Notes: generated by a model not told the origin, from the sequence alone. A DNA stretch of 15,494 nucleotides from DATHGT01 sp035317605 (GCA_035317605.1 DATHGT010000251.1:1-15494); one strand, 5' to 3'; numbered from the stretch's first letter, positions 1 through 8,413 are shown. Translations and numbers: made by a program.

Positions 1-1626
1 TGCGCGCACGACCGGGATCAGCGTGGGCGCGACGCCGGTGGTCGTGGCCATCACCCGTGAGAATGCGTCACGCTGATCGGCCCCGATGTCGACGAAGAAG
101 AACGACGGCGCCTCGCGGCGCTGCTCGTGATCGATCTGCCGGTCGAGCGCGTCCTCCAGCAGTCCAACGGCGACCAGCAGCATCACGCCGATCCCGAGCG
201 CAACCACCACGCCGCCGGCCTGGCCGCCGGGACGGTGGAGATTGGCGACGCCCTGTCGCCAGGCCAGCGATCTCGCCCGCGGCAGCGCCCGGGCCAGCCG
301 TACGAGCCCGCGTCCGAGACCGGCCAGTCCCAGCAGCGCGGCGATCGACGCGCCCACGAAGATCCCGCCGATCTTGAGCGAGCCCGCCTGCCACAGCGCG
401 AGCGCGACGAGCCCGGCCGCGATCGGCACCACGGCCAGCCACGGGCGCCGCCGTCGCGTCGGCTCGACCTCCTGACGAAGAATCGCGGACGGCGGAATCG
501 CGCGCAGGGAAAGCAGCGGCCACACCACGACGAGACCCGTGGCGAGCACGCCCATGGCGAGAGCGCGCACGAGCGTGCGCACGTCGACCAAGGGCTCGAG
601 CGGAAACGGCGCCAGTCCGGCGAACGCGCGCATGGCCAGCGGCTGAAGGGCGAGACCGAGTCCGACGCCGAGCACGCTGCCCACCACGCCGAGGGCGAGG
701 GCCTGGACGAGGTACGTCCCGAACAGCGTGCGCGAGGTGGCGCCCACGCACTTGAGGATCGCGATGGTCTCGGTCTTCCGCCGGATGAACGTGCGCATCG
801 CGGACGCGACGCCGATGCCGCCCACGAGCAGACTCACGAGCCCGGTGAGGCCGAGGTACGTGGTGAGCTGGGCGAAGAACCGCTTGAGCCCGCTCTGGGA
901 CTCGTCGAAGGCCACCACGCGAATGGCGGGATCGTCGAGCGCGCGCGTGACGTCGTCGCGGACCCGCGCCGCCGGCGTCCCCTCGGGCAGTCTCAGCAGC
1001 GCGCGGTGACGGACGCGGCTGCCGAACTGGACGAGCCCGGTCGCGTCCAGCGCCTCGTCGGCGATGAGCACGCGGGGACCGAGGGTGAGCAGTCCTCCCG
1101 CGCGGTCGGGCTCGCGTCTCACCACGCCCCGGATCGTGAACGTCGCAGTGCCCACGACCAGACGATCGCCGACGTTCACGCCGAGACGCTCGAGTAGCGG
1201 CGCCTCGACGAGCGCGCCACTCTCCGCGAGCAGATCGCTCAGCGGGCGAGCCGGCTCGGTCTCGATGCGCCCGTAGAGCGGGTAGCGCGCACCCACGGCC
1301 TTGACCTCGACCAGCGCGGTGCGGCCGTCGCGCGGACTTCGCGCCATGCCCGCCAGCTCGCGAATCTCCGTGGTCAGGGCGCCCGAATCGCGCAGGCGCT
1401 CCAGCGCGTCCCGCGCGGCGGGGCCGAGCGGCCGCGCGGAACGCAGCTCGATATCGCCGCCCATCAGCGCGCGGGCCTCACGGCCGAGCGTGCGCTCCAG
1501 ATTGGTGGCGAACGTGCCCACGCCCACGAGCGCCGCGACGCCGAGCGCGATGCACGTCACGAACAGCGCGACGTGGCGCCACGCCCCCCGCGTCTCGCGC
1601 CACGCCATGCGCACGATGAATTTCAC
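1..1626 (-). CDS. ybbP: YbbP-like FtsX-family ABC transporter permease, 3' end outside window
   Basis: Membrane subunit of an ABC exporter-type complex that would work with the ATPase encoded just upstream. The visible part is 542 residues from a GTG start and is still open at the left edge; E. coli YbbP is about 800 residues, so roughly the last third is missing. It has an N-terminal membrane segment (about residues 17-38), a large extracytoplasmic domain (about 40-250), a cluster of three membrane helices (about 253-276, 301-330, 351-375) including the FtsX-type coupling stretch around AILKCVGAT (289-297), then a second set of helices (about 396-412, 420-440, 471-490), the internal duplication expected of this family. 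The GTG start shares a GTGA with the stop of the ATPase gene, so translation is probably coupled. Family members are proposed to move lipids or lipoproteins, but the substrate is not known here. Confidence 0.88.
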   Translation of the reverse strand, partial: MKFIVRMAWRETRGAWRHVALFVTCIALGVAALVGVGTFATNLERTLGREARALMGGDIELRSARPLGPAARDALERLRDSGALTTEIRELAGMARSPRDGRTALVEVKAVGARYPLYGRIETEPARPLSDLLAESGALVEAPLLERLGVNVGDRLVVGTATFTIRGVVRREPDRAGGLLTLGPRVLIADEALDATGLVQFGSRVRHRALLRLPEGTPAARVRDDVTRALDDPAIRVVAFDESQSGLKRFFAQLTTYLGLTGLVSLLVGGIGVASAMRTFIRRKTETIAILKCVGATSRTLFGTYLVQALALGVVGSVLGVGLGLALQPLAMRAFAGLAPFPLEPLVDVRTLVRALAMGVLATGLVVVWPLLSLRAIPPSAILRQEVEPTRRRRPWLAVVPIAAGLVALALWQAGSLKIGGIFVGASIAALLGLAGLGRGLVRLARALPRARSLAWRQGVANLHRPGGQAGGVVVALGIGVMLLVAVGLLEDALDRQIDHEQRREAPSFFFVDIGADQRDAFSRVMATTTGVAPTLIPVVRA

Positions 1627-2291
1627 GCGGGTGTCTCGAGACGGCCGTCGCGCAAGCGAACCACGCGATCCGCGTGCTCGGTCAGCGCGTGATCGTGGGT
1701 GACCAGGACGAGGCTCGCCTCGAACTCCTTCCGGAGCGCGAGGAGCAGCTCGATGACCTGAGCCCCCGTCGCCGTGTCGAGATTGCCGGTGGGCTCGTCG
1801 GCGAGCAGCAGGCGCGGCCGCAGCGCGACCGCGCGGGCCAGGGCCACCCGCTGCTGCTCGCCGCCCGAGAGCTGAGCGGGGTAGTGACGCGCGCGATCCG
1901 AGAGACCGACGGCGTCCAGCAGCTCGGCGGCGCGGACCGACGCGCTTGCGTGTGATGCCAGCTCCAGCGGCACCGCGACGTTCTCGGCGGCGGTCAGCGT
2001 GGGAATCAGGTGGAACGACTGGAAGACGAAGCCGATCGTGTCGCGCCGGAGCCGCGCGAGAGCGTCCTCGCCGAGCCGGGTGATGTCGACCCCGTCGATG
2101 GCGATCGAGCCCGCGGTCGGCCGGTCGAGGCCGGCGATCAGCCCGAGCAGCGTCGACTTGCCACTGCCCGACGGCCCGGTGACCGCGAGCACCTCCCCGT
2201 CCGCGACGTCGAGGGTGACGCCGTCGAGGATCGTCACCGCGCGCCCTCCCCCGGTGAGCCGCATGGAGAGGTCACGCACCTGGACGATCAT
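1623..2291 (-). CDS. ybbA: YbbA-like ABC transporter ATP-binding protein (LolD/MacB class)
   Basis: Cytoplasmic ATPase that powers the adjacent YbbP-like permease. From ATG at 2291 it is 222 residues, normal for the LolD/MacB/YbbA class. Visible motifs: Walker A GPSGSGKST (39-47), Q-loop Gln91, signature LSGGEQQR (141-148), Walker B LLLADEP (161-167, catalytic Glu166) and switch His199. An earlier in-frame ATG lies at 2300 and further starts lie upstream, but these would run through a -10-like hexamer and into the divergent tesA gene, so 2291 is preferred; neither has a well-spaced Shine-Dalgarno. It ends in a 4-nt overlap with the permease gene. The order ATPase-permease divergent from tesA is the same as in E. 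coli, which supports the ybbA name. Confidence 0.92.
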   Translation of the reverse strand: MIVQVRDLSMRLTGGGRAVTILDGVTLDVADGEVLAVTGPSGSGKSTLLGLIAGLDRPTAGSIAIDGVDITRLGEDALARLRRDTIGFVFQSFHLIPTLTAAENVAVPLELASHASASVRAAELLDAVGLSDRARHYPAQLSGGEQQRVALARAVALRPRLLLADEPTGNLDTATGAQVIELLLALRKEFEASLVLVTHDHALTEHADRVVRLRDGRLETPA

Positions 2292-2308
2292 CCTTCCCAT
2301 ACTACACT
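2281..2308 (+). promoter_or_regulatory. tesA promoter, probably leaderless
   Basis: TGGACG (2281-2286, 4 of 6 to the -35 consensus), a 16-nt spacer and TACACT (2303-2308, 4 of 6 to the -10). Only 6 nt separate the -10 from the ATG at 2315, and no Shine-Dalgarno lies between, so transcription would begin at or next to the start codon. Confidence 0.45.
2299..2304 (-). promoter_or_regulatory. possible -10 of the ybbA-ybbP operon
   Basis: TAGTAT on the minus strand, 7 nt before the preferred ybbA ATG, matches the -10 consensus at 4 of 6 positions. No convincing -35 is seen; it would fall inside tesA. It overlaps the tesA -10 on the other strand by two bases, so the two promoters could not both be occupied at once. 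If used, the mRNA would be leaderless or nearly so. Confidence 0.35.
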
Positions 2309-2314
2309 CGGGAA

Positions 2315-3007
2315 ATGAGCCACTTTTCCGCGAACGCCGCGCGCCGGCGGAGGCTTGCACGACGCGCGTGGACCCGGCTGCTCACGACGCTGCTGCTCGT
2401 GGCGACGTCGTGTGCCGTCGGCGGATGGAGGCTTGGCGCCGGCCACGCGAGCGCCGCGGAGCCGGTCATCGTCGCGCTCGGCGACAGCCTGACCGCCGGC
2501 TTCGGCGTGCTCCCGGACGAGGCGTACCCGACGCTGCTCGAAGCGCGTTTACGCCGTGAGGGCTATGCGTACCGCGTCGTGAACGCGGGGGTCAGCGGTG
2601 ACACCACGGCCGCCGCGCTCCGCCGCGTCGACTGGGTGCTCCGCTCGCACCCGTCGATCGTGATCGTGGCCCTCGGCGCCAACGACGGCCTCCGCCATCA
2701 GAGCGTAACTGCCATGCGAGATAACCTCATCGCAATCGTCCGCCGCCTCCGCGCCGCCGGCGCCACCGTCCTCCTCGCCGGCATGCGCGTCCCCCCCAAC
2801 TACGGCCCGGAATACTCGCGCTCGTTCGCTGGTGTCTTCACCGAAGTGGCGCGCACCACGAACGTCCCGCTCGCGCCTTTCCTTCTGGACGGTGTAGCCA
2901 GTGACTCGCGTCTCAACCAACCCGACGGCATCCACCCCACCGCCGAGGGCCAGCGCATCATCGCCGACAAACTCTGGCCGCACCTCAAACTGCTGTTACG
3001 CAAGTAG
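2315..3007 (+). CDS. tesA: TesA-type arylesterase / lysophospholipase (SGNH/GDSL hydrolase)
   Basis: Exported serine esterase that hydrolyses acyl esters and thioesters such as lysophospholipids in the periplasm. The 230-residue protein has an Arg-rich N-terminus and hydrophobic core (about residues 15-48), reading as a signal peptide with likely cleavage near ASA (45-47). An ATSC at 30-33 is a weak lipobox-like alternative. All four SGNH blocks are present: GDSL with Ser58, Gly95 in the NAGVSGDT stretch, Asn123 in GAND, and Asp204/His207 in DGIHP. Length and spacing match E. coli TesA plus a somewhat longer leader. It is divergent from the ybbA-ybbP pair, a neighbourhood shared with E. coli, which favours tesA over other GDSL esterases. 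The start has no Shine-Dalgarno but sits 6 nt after a -10-like hexamer. Confidence 0.92.
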   Translation: MSHFSANAARRRRLARRAWTRLLTTLLLVATSCAVGGWRLGAGHASAAEPVIVALGDSLTAGFGVLPDEAYPTLLEARLRREGYAYRVVNAGVSGDTTAAALRRVDWVLRSHPSIVIVALGANDGLRHQSVTAMRDNLIAIVRRLRAAGATVLLAGMRVPPNYGPEYSRSFAGVFTEVARTTNVPLAPFLLDGVASDSRLNQPDGIHPTAEGQRIIADKLWPHLKLLLRK

Positions 3008-3017
3008 GGCTCGTTCG

Positions 3018-3040
3018 TCGCGCGGGCTTCGCTCGCGCGA
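3018..3040. terminator. hairpin between convergent tesA and the fusion gene
   Basis: A ten-pair stem (3018-3027 with 3031-3040, one G-T pair) closes a three-base TTC loop in the 46-nt gap between two convergent stop codons. There is no T-run on either side, so it is not a classical intrinsic terminator, but the position suggests a two-way transcription barrier or 3'-end stabiliser. Confidence 0.45.
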
Positions 3041-3053
3041 TCGCCCCTCCGAG

Positions 3054-5672
3054 TTACTTTCCGTAGATCCGCTTGTATTCCTCCCAGGAGAACATCACTT
3101 TTTTGACGTACTGGCGGGTCTCGTCGTAGGGGATCTGCTCGACCCAGGCTTCGACGTCGTCGGTCTTGCGTTCCTTCCACCACTGGCGCGCGCGCTTCGG
3201 GCCGGCGTTGTAACCGGCCAGCGCGATGCGGGGATCGCCGAACTCGCGGACGAGACCGGCCAGGAACGAGGTGCCGAGCTGGACGTTGGCGCCGGGCTCG
3301 TCGAGCAGCGAGCCGTTGCGGAAGGCGAGGCCGCGGTTCTCCGCCATCGGTTGCGCGGTGGCCGGCATGAGCTGCATGAGCCCGCGGGCGCCGGCGCGCG
3401 AGACCGCCCGCGGGTAGTAGCTCGATTCTTCGCGCACGACCGCGGCCACGAGGAACGGGTCGAGGCCGGTGCGCTCGGCCGCCTCGCTCACCTCCGAGCG
3501 CCAGCCGAACGGGTAGACCATCTCCCAGAACGCGCGCGGCACCGCGGGATGGCCGGTGGTCGTCAGCGCGCTCAGGTGGCGACGGAGGATGCGGAGAGCC
3601 AGGTGATAGCGCTCCTCCTTCACGTAGGCGCTCGACATCGCGTAGAGGCGCACGGGGTCGCCGGCCGCGCGCTGCACCACGTCCTCCAGCTCCAGCAGGG
3701 CGAACTCGACGAGCCCGATGCGGCGGAGCAGATCGACGCGCGCGAAGCCGGGGTCGGCGGCCAGCACCTCTTGCGGGTCGGCGGGCAGCCGGATCGAGGG
3801 CTCGGCGCCCGACTCGATGGTGGTGGCCAGCCGTCGGGCCGCCAGCATCCCGTAGTAGCTTCGCGGCGACTCGCGCAGGATGCGCGCGTACGCCCCGTCC
3901 GCCTTCGTCTTCTGCGCGTGGCGCTCCTGGGCGCGCCCCGTCCAGTAGAGCGCGCCCAGCCGGTAGGTCCGTCCGCCCGGGATCTCGAGCAGTCGCGTCC
4001 ACGTCTTCTCGGCGGCGCGCGCGTCGCCGCGCAGATACTCGAGCCAGCCCACGCGCCACAGCGCGCCGCCCGCCACCTCGCGGTTGGCGAAGCGCGAGGC
4101 CACGGTCCGGTAGGCGGCCAGCGCGGCGGTCTCTCGGCCGGGCTCGTCGAGCGTGCGCGCCTTCAGCCACGCGGCCTCGGCCGCTTCCGCCTCCGCCCCC
4201 GCCGTCTCCACGCCGGCCAGCACGGTGAGCGCGCGATCACGCTGGTTGGCGCGCAGGAGCAGCCGCGCCTGCTCGAGGCGGAGTCCGGGCTTGCGATCGG
4301 CGGGGGCGCGGTCGATGGCCAGCTCGAGCGTGCGGGCGGCGACGTCGTGACGGCCCAGACGCTGCGAGGCCTCGGCGATGACCTTGAACGCGCGCAGCGC
4401 GAGGTTGGTGTCGCGCGTCTCGTCGACGATTCGCTCCGCCTCGTCGGCCGCTCCTTTGGGGACACCACCGCGCAGCAGACGCTCGGCGCGGTCCACGCGC
4501 TGGGCGATCGAGAGCTGGGGCACGCGAACCCCCGCGGCGGCCAGCGCGGCCAGCCGGTCCGACGCGCCGGAGGCCCAGCCGCTCGCCGGCACCAGGATCT
4601 GGAGCTCGCGGTACGCGTGGGCGGCGGCGTCGGCCTGGCCGCGCGCCTCGCCGTTCATGGCGAGTAGGTAGAGCGCTTCCGTGATCTCCGCGGAGTCCGG
4701 ATAGGCCTCGATCAGGCGCTTGAGCAGCGCCTGCTCGCCGGCGTCGTCACCGACGCGCGCGGCGAGAGTGGCGGCCAGCACCAGCGACGCGGGAGCCAGG
4801 CGACTGTCGGGATAACGCTCGGCGATGGACTGCGCGGCCGCGCGGGCCGCCGCGAAGTCTGAGCGTCGGGCCAGCGCGTCGGCCAGGAGCCAGCGCGTGT
4901 AGTCACCGATGATGCCGTGCTTGCCGGTCTCGGCCGCCATCTCGTGGAGCACGGGCCCGGCGTCTCCGCGCTGGAGCGCCTCGACCGCGCGCGCCCAGGC
5001 GCGCTCGGTCTCCGGGGCGACGGCCTCGCCGGCCGACTCGGGGGCGGCCGAGGCGGGGAGGACCGAGAAGACGACCACCATCAGCGACACCACCGCGGCG
5101 TCGCGCGCGGCCCGCCGGGTGAAGGCGATGCGCTGGAGCGCGGTGAGGTTGGCGAGGACGGCCAGCACCCAGAGCGCGGGCTCCAGCAGATCGAAGAGCG
5201 CTCCCGCGATCAGGCAGATCATCCGCTCCGGCCGCTCCATCACCCCCACGTTACAGTCGACGCCGATGGACTCGGCGCGGGCCCTGGTGTAGCTCACCAT
5301 CACGCTGCCCACGAGCCCGGCCATGGCGATGACCGCGCCCCGCGCGTTGGGGGTGCGCGCGAACAGCACCACGATGCCGAGCAGCACCACCAGGTCGGAA
5401 TACCGATCGATCACCGAGTCGAGGAAGGCCCCGAACGGCGTGACCTGCCCGGACGCGCGGGCCAGCGAGCCGTCGAAGAAGTCGAAGAGCCCGGCCAGGA
5501 TGAGCAGCACCCCGGCCAGCCGCGTGCGCCCGGCCACGAAGGCGGCGGCGGTGAGCAGGCTGACCCCGAGTCCGCAGAGGGTCAGGTGATTGGGGCGGAG
5601 GTTCAACCGGAAGAGGAGGCGACCGACCGGATCGGTCCAGGCGCGCGCGCTGTCACGGTAGCGGCTCAGCAT
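3054..5672 (-). CDS. CDP-alcohol phosphatidyltransferase fused to TPR-type soluble lytic transglycosylase
   Basis: One 872-residue frame with two enzymes. Residues 1-190 form a CDP-alcohol phosphatidyltransferase: the full D(x2)DG(x2)AR(x8)G(x3)D(x3)D signature uses Asp64, Asp67, Gly68, Ala71, Arg72, Gly81, Asp85 and Asp89, with about six membrane helices. SYTRARAE (127-134) and ERPER (146-150) recall phosphatidylinositol-phosphate synthases, so the head group may be a polyol phosphate (inference). Residues 192-210 are one more hydrophobic segment ending in ASA, like a signal peptide. Residues 215-720 are Ala-rich helical repeats (TPR/superhelix), and 725-872 are an SLT catalytic domain with Glu749 in REES, GLMQLMP (764-770) and YNAG (821-824). 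An extra helix after six would place the SLT part in the periplasm, where it cuts murein glycan strands to 1,6-anhydro ends. ATG at 5672 is chosen because it begins the conserved domain and lies 31 nt after the glnD stop. Confidence 0.85.
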   Translation of the reverse strand: MLSRYRDSARAWTDPVGRLLFRLNLRPNHLTLCGLGVSLLTAAAFVAGRTRLAGVLLILAGLFDFFDGSLARASGQVTPFGAFLDSVIDRYSDLVVLLGIVVLFARTPNARGAVIAMAGLVGSVMVSYTRARAESIGVDCNVGVMERPERMICLIAGALFDLLEPALWVLAVLANLTALQRIAFTRRAARDAAVVSLMVVVFSVLPASAAPESAGEAVAPETERAWARAVEALQRGDAGPVLHEMAAETGKHGIIGDYTRWLLADALARRSDFAAARAAAQSIAERYPDSRLAPASLVLAATLAARVGDDAGEQALLKRLIEAYPDSAEITEALYLLAMNGEARGQADAAAHAYRELQILVPASGWASGASDRLAALAAAGVRVPQLSIAQRVDRAERLLRGGVPKGAADEAERIVDETRDTNLALRAFKVIAEASQRLGRHDVAARTLELAIDRAPADRKPGLRLEQARLLLRANQRDRALTVLAGVETAGAEAEAAEAAWLKARTLDEPGRETAALAAYRTVASRFANREVAGGALWRVGWLEYLRGDARAAEKTWTRLLEIPGGRTYRLGALYWTGRAQERHAQKTKADGAYARILRESPRSYYGMLAARRLATTIESGAEPSIRLPADPQEVLAADPGFARVDLLRRIGLVEFALLELEDVVQRAAGDPVRLYAMSSAYVKEERYHLALRILRRHLSALTTTGHPAVPRAFWEMVYPFGWRSEVSEAAERTGLDPFLVAAVVREESSYYPRAVSRAGARGLMQLMPATAQPMAENRGLAFRNGSLLDEPGANVQLGTSFLAGLVREFGDPRIALAGYNAGPKRARQWWKERKTDDVEAWVEQIPYDETRQYVKKVMFSWEEYKRIYGK

Positions 5673-5703
5673 GTCGAGCCCGCCGCGTGTCGCCCACGCA
5701 TCG

Positions 5704-8373
5704 TCACAGCGGTTGCACGAGCGCCTGCTCGAGGGCGGTGCGGACGGCATCCATCGCCGGCGGGTCCTCGACCTTCCGGCCCTTGGCGTCGTTGACGTAG
5801 AAGCTGTCGAAGGCCTGGTCGATCTCGGTCGCGATGCGGGCGCTGGCGATGTCGAGCGCACACGCGCTCAGCGCGCGCGTGACCAGGTAGAGCAGCCCCA
5901 GCCGATCGGGGCACTTGATCTCGATCACCGTGTAGTCGTCCGACAGCCGGTTGTTGAGGGTGATCCGGGGCGGAGCGGGCGCCCCCCGCGCGGCGGTCCG
6001 GCGCTGGGCGAGCAGCGCCTCCACGCTCTGCTCGCCGGTCAGGACCGCTCGAAGCGCTTCCAGGGTCCTCGCCCAGTGCGCGTTCGAGGTCATCACCTCG
6101 CCGATCGGATCGTTGACCTGGAAGGTGTCGATGGCGACCCCGTCGCCGCGGGTGTGAATCTGCGCCGAGATGATGTTGAAGTTGCGCGCGGCCAGGGTCC
6201 CCGCGATGAGGCTGAAGAGCCCGGGGACGTCGCGCGTGACCACGACCAGGTCGGACGAGCCGAGGTCCGGATGGTGGAACACCTCGGTGACGACCCGCCG
6301 CTCGTCGAGCTGCCGCAGCATGCGCAGGTGCTCGGCCATCCGCGGCACGCTGGTGCCGGCGAGGTAGCGGTCCGACACCATCGCCACGTGGGCCTTCACC
6401 GCCTGGCGGGGAAGATCCTCGGGGACGAGCGTGCCGAGGCGCTCGGTGAGCTGGGACCGGCTGGGTCGTTCGATCCGGCCGCCGGTCAGCCGGGTCAGCG
6501 TGCGGCCGTAGAGATCGTGGAGGACCACGGCCTGCCAGGGCGTGAGCACGCCGGGTCCGACCGCGCGCATGTCGGCGTACGTGAGCAGATACAGCATGCG
6601 CAAGCGTTGCGGATCACCCGTGGTCTCGGCGAAATCGGCGATCGTCTTCGGGTCGTCGATGTCGCGGCGCTGGGTCACGTGCGACATCGTGACGTGATGG
6701 GCCACCAGGAACTCCACGACGCCGGCGTCCTCGGCCGGCAGGGCCAGTCGGGCGGCCAGCTCGCGGGCGAGCGGGATGCCCTTGGCGACGTGGCCGTGTC
6801 CCTTGCCCTTGCCGATGTCGTGCAGCAGCATCCCGAGCATCAGCAGCGCGGGCTTCTCCACCTCGCTCCACACCGCGGCCGCGCCCTCCGATTCCGCCGA
6901 TTTGCCGGGGGCCAGCGCCTCCAGGTGCTCGACGGCGAGCAGCGAGTGCTGATCCGCCGAGAACCGGTGATAGGTGTCGTACTGCACCAGACAGGTCAGC
7001 GCGCCGAACTCCGGCAGATAGCGGCCCAGGAACCCCAGCTCGTGCATCACCGAGAGCGTGAGGGCGACCCGTCCCCAGTTGCGGCAGATGTCGAAGAAGA
7101 GATCGCGCGCGGCCGGCGACTTCCGGAACTCGTCGTCGACGACGTCGAGCGAGTCCTCCACCTGTCGCTCGAGCGCGAGCGACAGCTCGCAGCCGAGACG
7201 GTGCAGGTGCCAGAACACCTTCATGAGCCGGATCGGCTCGGTCCGGAAGAACTCGGGATCGCGATCGCTGAGGTGCAGGCGCCCGTCGATGAACACGAGG
7301 CCGTCGGCCAGCGCCTGCTGGCGCTCGCGCCGCTCGGCCGCGGTCCGGTGGGACAGGGTCTCCTGGCAGCGCGCGATGAGGCGGCGCGACACCCGGTGAA
7401 TGGCGCGGGCGTGCAGGTAGTACTCGCGCATGAACCGTTCGACCGCGAGGCTGTCGCCCTCGTCGGCGTAGCCGAGGTCCTTGGCGATCTGCGGCTGGAC
7501 CCCGCGGCCCAGCACGTCGTTCTTGTGGCCGGACAGGAAGTGCAGGGCGTTGCGCGCCCGCCACATGAAGGTCAGGGCGGCGTCGGCCTGGGCCTGCTCG
7601 CGGGCGGTGATCAGCCGCTTGTCGGCGAGCTCGCGCAGCGTGCGCGCCTCGAACTTCGCGGCCCCGAGCCACATGGCCGTGTGCATGTCCCGCAGCCCGC
7701 CCGCCGATTCCTTGACGTTCGGCTCGCCCACGTAGGGCGAGGCGCCGTGCTTGCGGTAGCGCTGATCGCGCTCGGCCAGGGTGGCGGCCAGGAACTGTTC
7801 GAAGTCGCGGCGGTAGACGTTCTCGCGCAGCACGCGATTGAAGCGGGCGAAGAGCCGGCGGTCGCCGGCCACCAGACGCGCTTCCTGCATCGCGGTGCGG
7901 CTCGGCAGGTCGGTGCGGGCCATGGCCACGCAATCGTCGAGCGAGCGCAGGCTGTGGCCGATCTGCAGTCCGAGGTCCCACAGCGTGTACAGCAGCTCCT
8001 GCGTCACGCGCTGGACGTACGGGGTCAGCTCGACGTCGTAGACGACCATGAGATCGATGTCCGACGATGGATGCAGCTCGCCGCGGCCGTAGCCGCCGAG
8101 GGCGACCACCACGAACAGCTCCGGGGCCAGCGCCTCCGCCGCGAGATCGGCCGTGATCAGGCGGACCAGCGAGCCGATCAGGTCGTCGACGAAGCCGGCG
8201 TGGGCGCGCACGGATTCCCCCCCCGACGCGCCGTCCGCGTGCCGGGCCTTGAGGGACTCGAGTCCCTCGGCGAGCGCGGCACGGAAAAAATCAACTCGCA
8301 GGCGGCGCCGGTCGGGGTGGCGCTCGGCCTTCGCCTCCGCGCGTCGAGCCCGGCGATACAGCTCGGGCGACAT
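5704..8373 (-). CDS. glnD: [Protein-PII] uridylyltransferase / uridylyl-removing enzyme GlnD
   Basis: Cytoplasmic nitrogen sensor that adds UMP to PII when glutamine is low and removes it when glutamine is high. The 889-residue length is normal. Domains in order: nucleotidyltransferase with GGYGRGEL (93-100) and the metal-binding SSDIDL (103-108, Asp105 and Asp107); a helical middle containing EPNVKESAGGLRD; an HD hydrolase domain with His518-Asp519 in LLHDIGKG; and two C-terminal ACT domains (about 700-775 and 814-885), the glutamine-sensing part. All key residues of both activities are visible, so it should be bifunctional. No PII gene (glnB) or glutamine synthetase lies in the window. The ATG follows a TTGACA/TACGCT promoter by 10 nt, with no Shine-Dalgarno. 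The phosphatidyltransferase-transglycosylase gene lies 31 nt downstream on the same strand and may be cotranscribed. Confidence 0.96.
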   Translation of the reverse strand: MSPELYRRARRAEAKAERHPDRRRLRVDFFRAALAEGLESLKARHADGASGGESVRAHAGFVDDLIGSLVRLITADLAAEALAPELFVVVALGGYGRGELHPSSDIDLMVVYDVELTPYVQRVTQELLYTLWDLGLQIGHSLRSLDDCVAMARTDLPSRTAMQEARLVAGDRRLFARFNRVLRENVYRRDFEQFLAATLAERDQRYRKHGASPYVGEPNVKESAGGLRDMHTAMWLGAAKFEARTLRELADKRLITAREQAQADAALTFMWRARNALHFLSGHKNDVLGRGVQPQIAKDLGYADEGDSLAVERFMREYYLHARAIHRVSRRLIARCQETLSHRTAAERRERQQALADGLVFIDGRLHLSDRDPEFFRTEPIRLMKVFWHLHRLGCELSLALERQVEDSLDVVDDEFRKSPAARDLFFDICRNWGRVALTLSVMHELGFLGRYLPEFGALTCLVQYDTYHRFSADQHSLLAVEHLEALAPGKSAESEGAAAVWSEVEKPALLMLGMLLHDIGKGKGHGHVAKGIPLARELAARLALPAEDAGVVEFLVAHHVTMSHVTQRRDIDDPKTIADFAETTGDPQRLRMLYLLTYADMRAVGPGVLTPWQAVVLHDLYGRTLTRLTGGRIERPSRSQLTERLGTLVPEDLPRQAVKAHVAMVSDRYLAGTSVPRMAEHLRMLRQLDERRVVTEVFHHPDLGSSDLVVVTRDVPGLFSLIAGTLAARNFNIISAQIHTRGDGVAIDTFQVNDPIGEVMTSNAHWARTLEALRAVLTGEQSVEALLAQRRTAARGAPAPPRITLNNRLSDDYTVIEIKCPDRLGLLYLVTRALSACALDIASARIATEIDQAFDSFYVNDAKGRKVEDPPAMDAVRTALEQALVQPL

Positions 8374-8383
8374 GACGATGCCG

Positions 8384-8413
8384 AGCGTAGCAATGCCGGC
8401 CGAATACTGTCAA
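8384..8413 (-). promoter_or_regulatory. glnD promoter
   Basis: On the minus strand a perfect TTGACA (8408-8413), an 18-nt spacer and TACGCT (8384-8389) preceded by TGC, an extended -10. The -10 is only 3 of 6 to consensus but the -35 and TGn compensate. The ATG is 10 nt past the -10, giving a leader of only a few bases. Confidence 0.55.

Noticed and set aside
127..1197. Plus-strand frame of 356 codons at the left end
   Set aside because: Antisense shadow of the YbbP-like permease, which has clear membrane helices and the FtsX coupling motif on the minus strand.
2298..2300. Alternative ybbA start at ATG 2300 (three residues longer)
   Set aside because: It has no ribosome site, lies inside the likely -10 of the same gene, and the conserved ATPase N-terminus begins at the ATG at 2291.
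2901..4667. Plus-strand frame of 588 codons overlapping the 3' end of tesA
   Set aside because: Antisense of the transglycosylase repeats; no recognisable motif and strongly biased composition.
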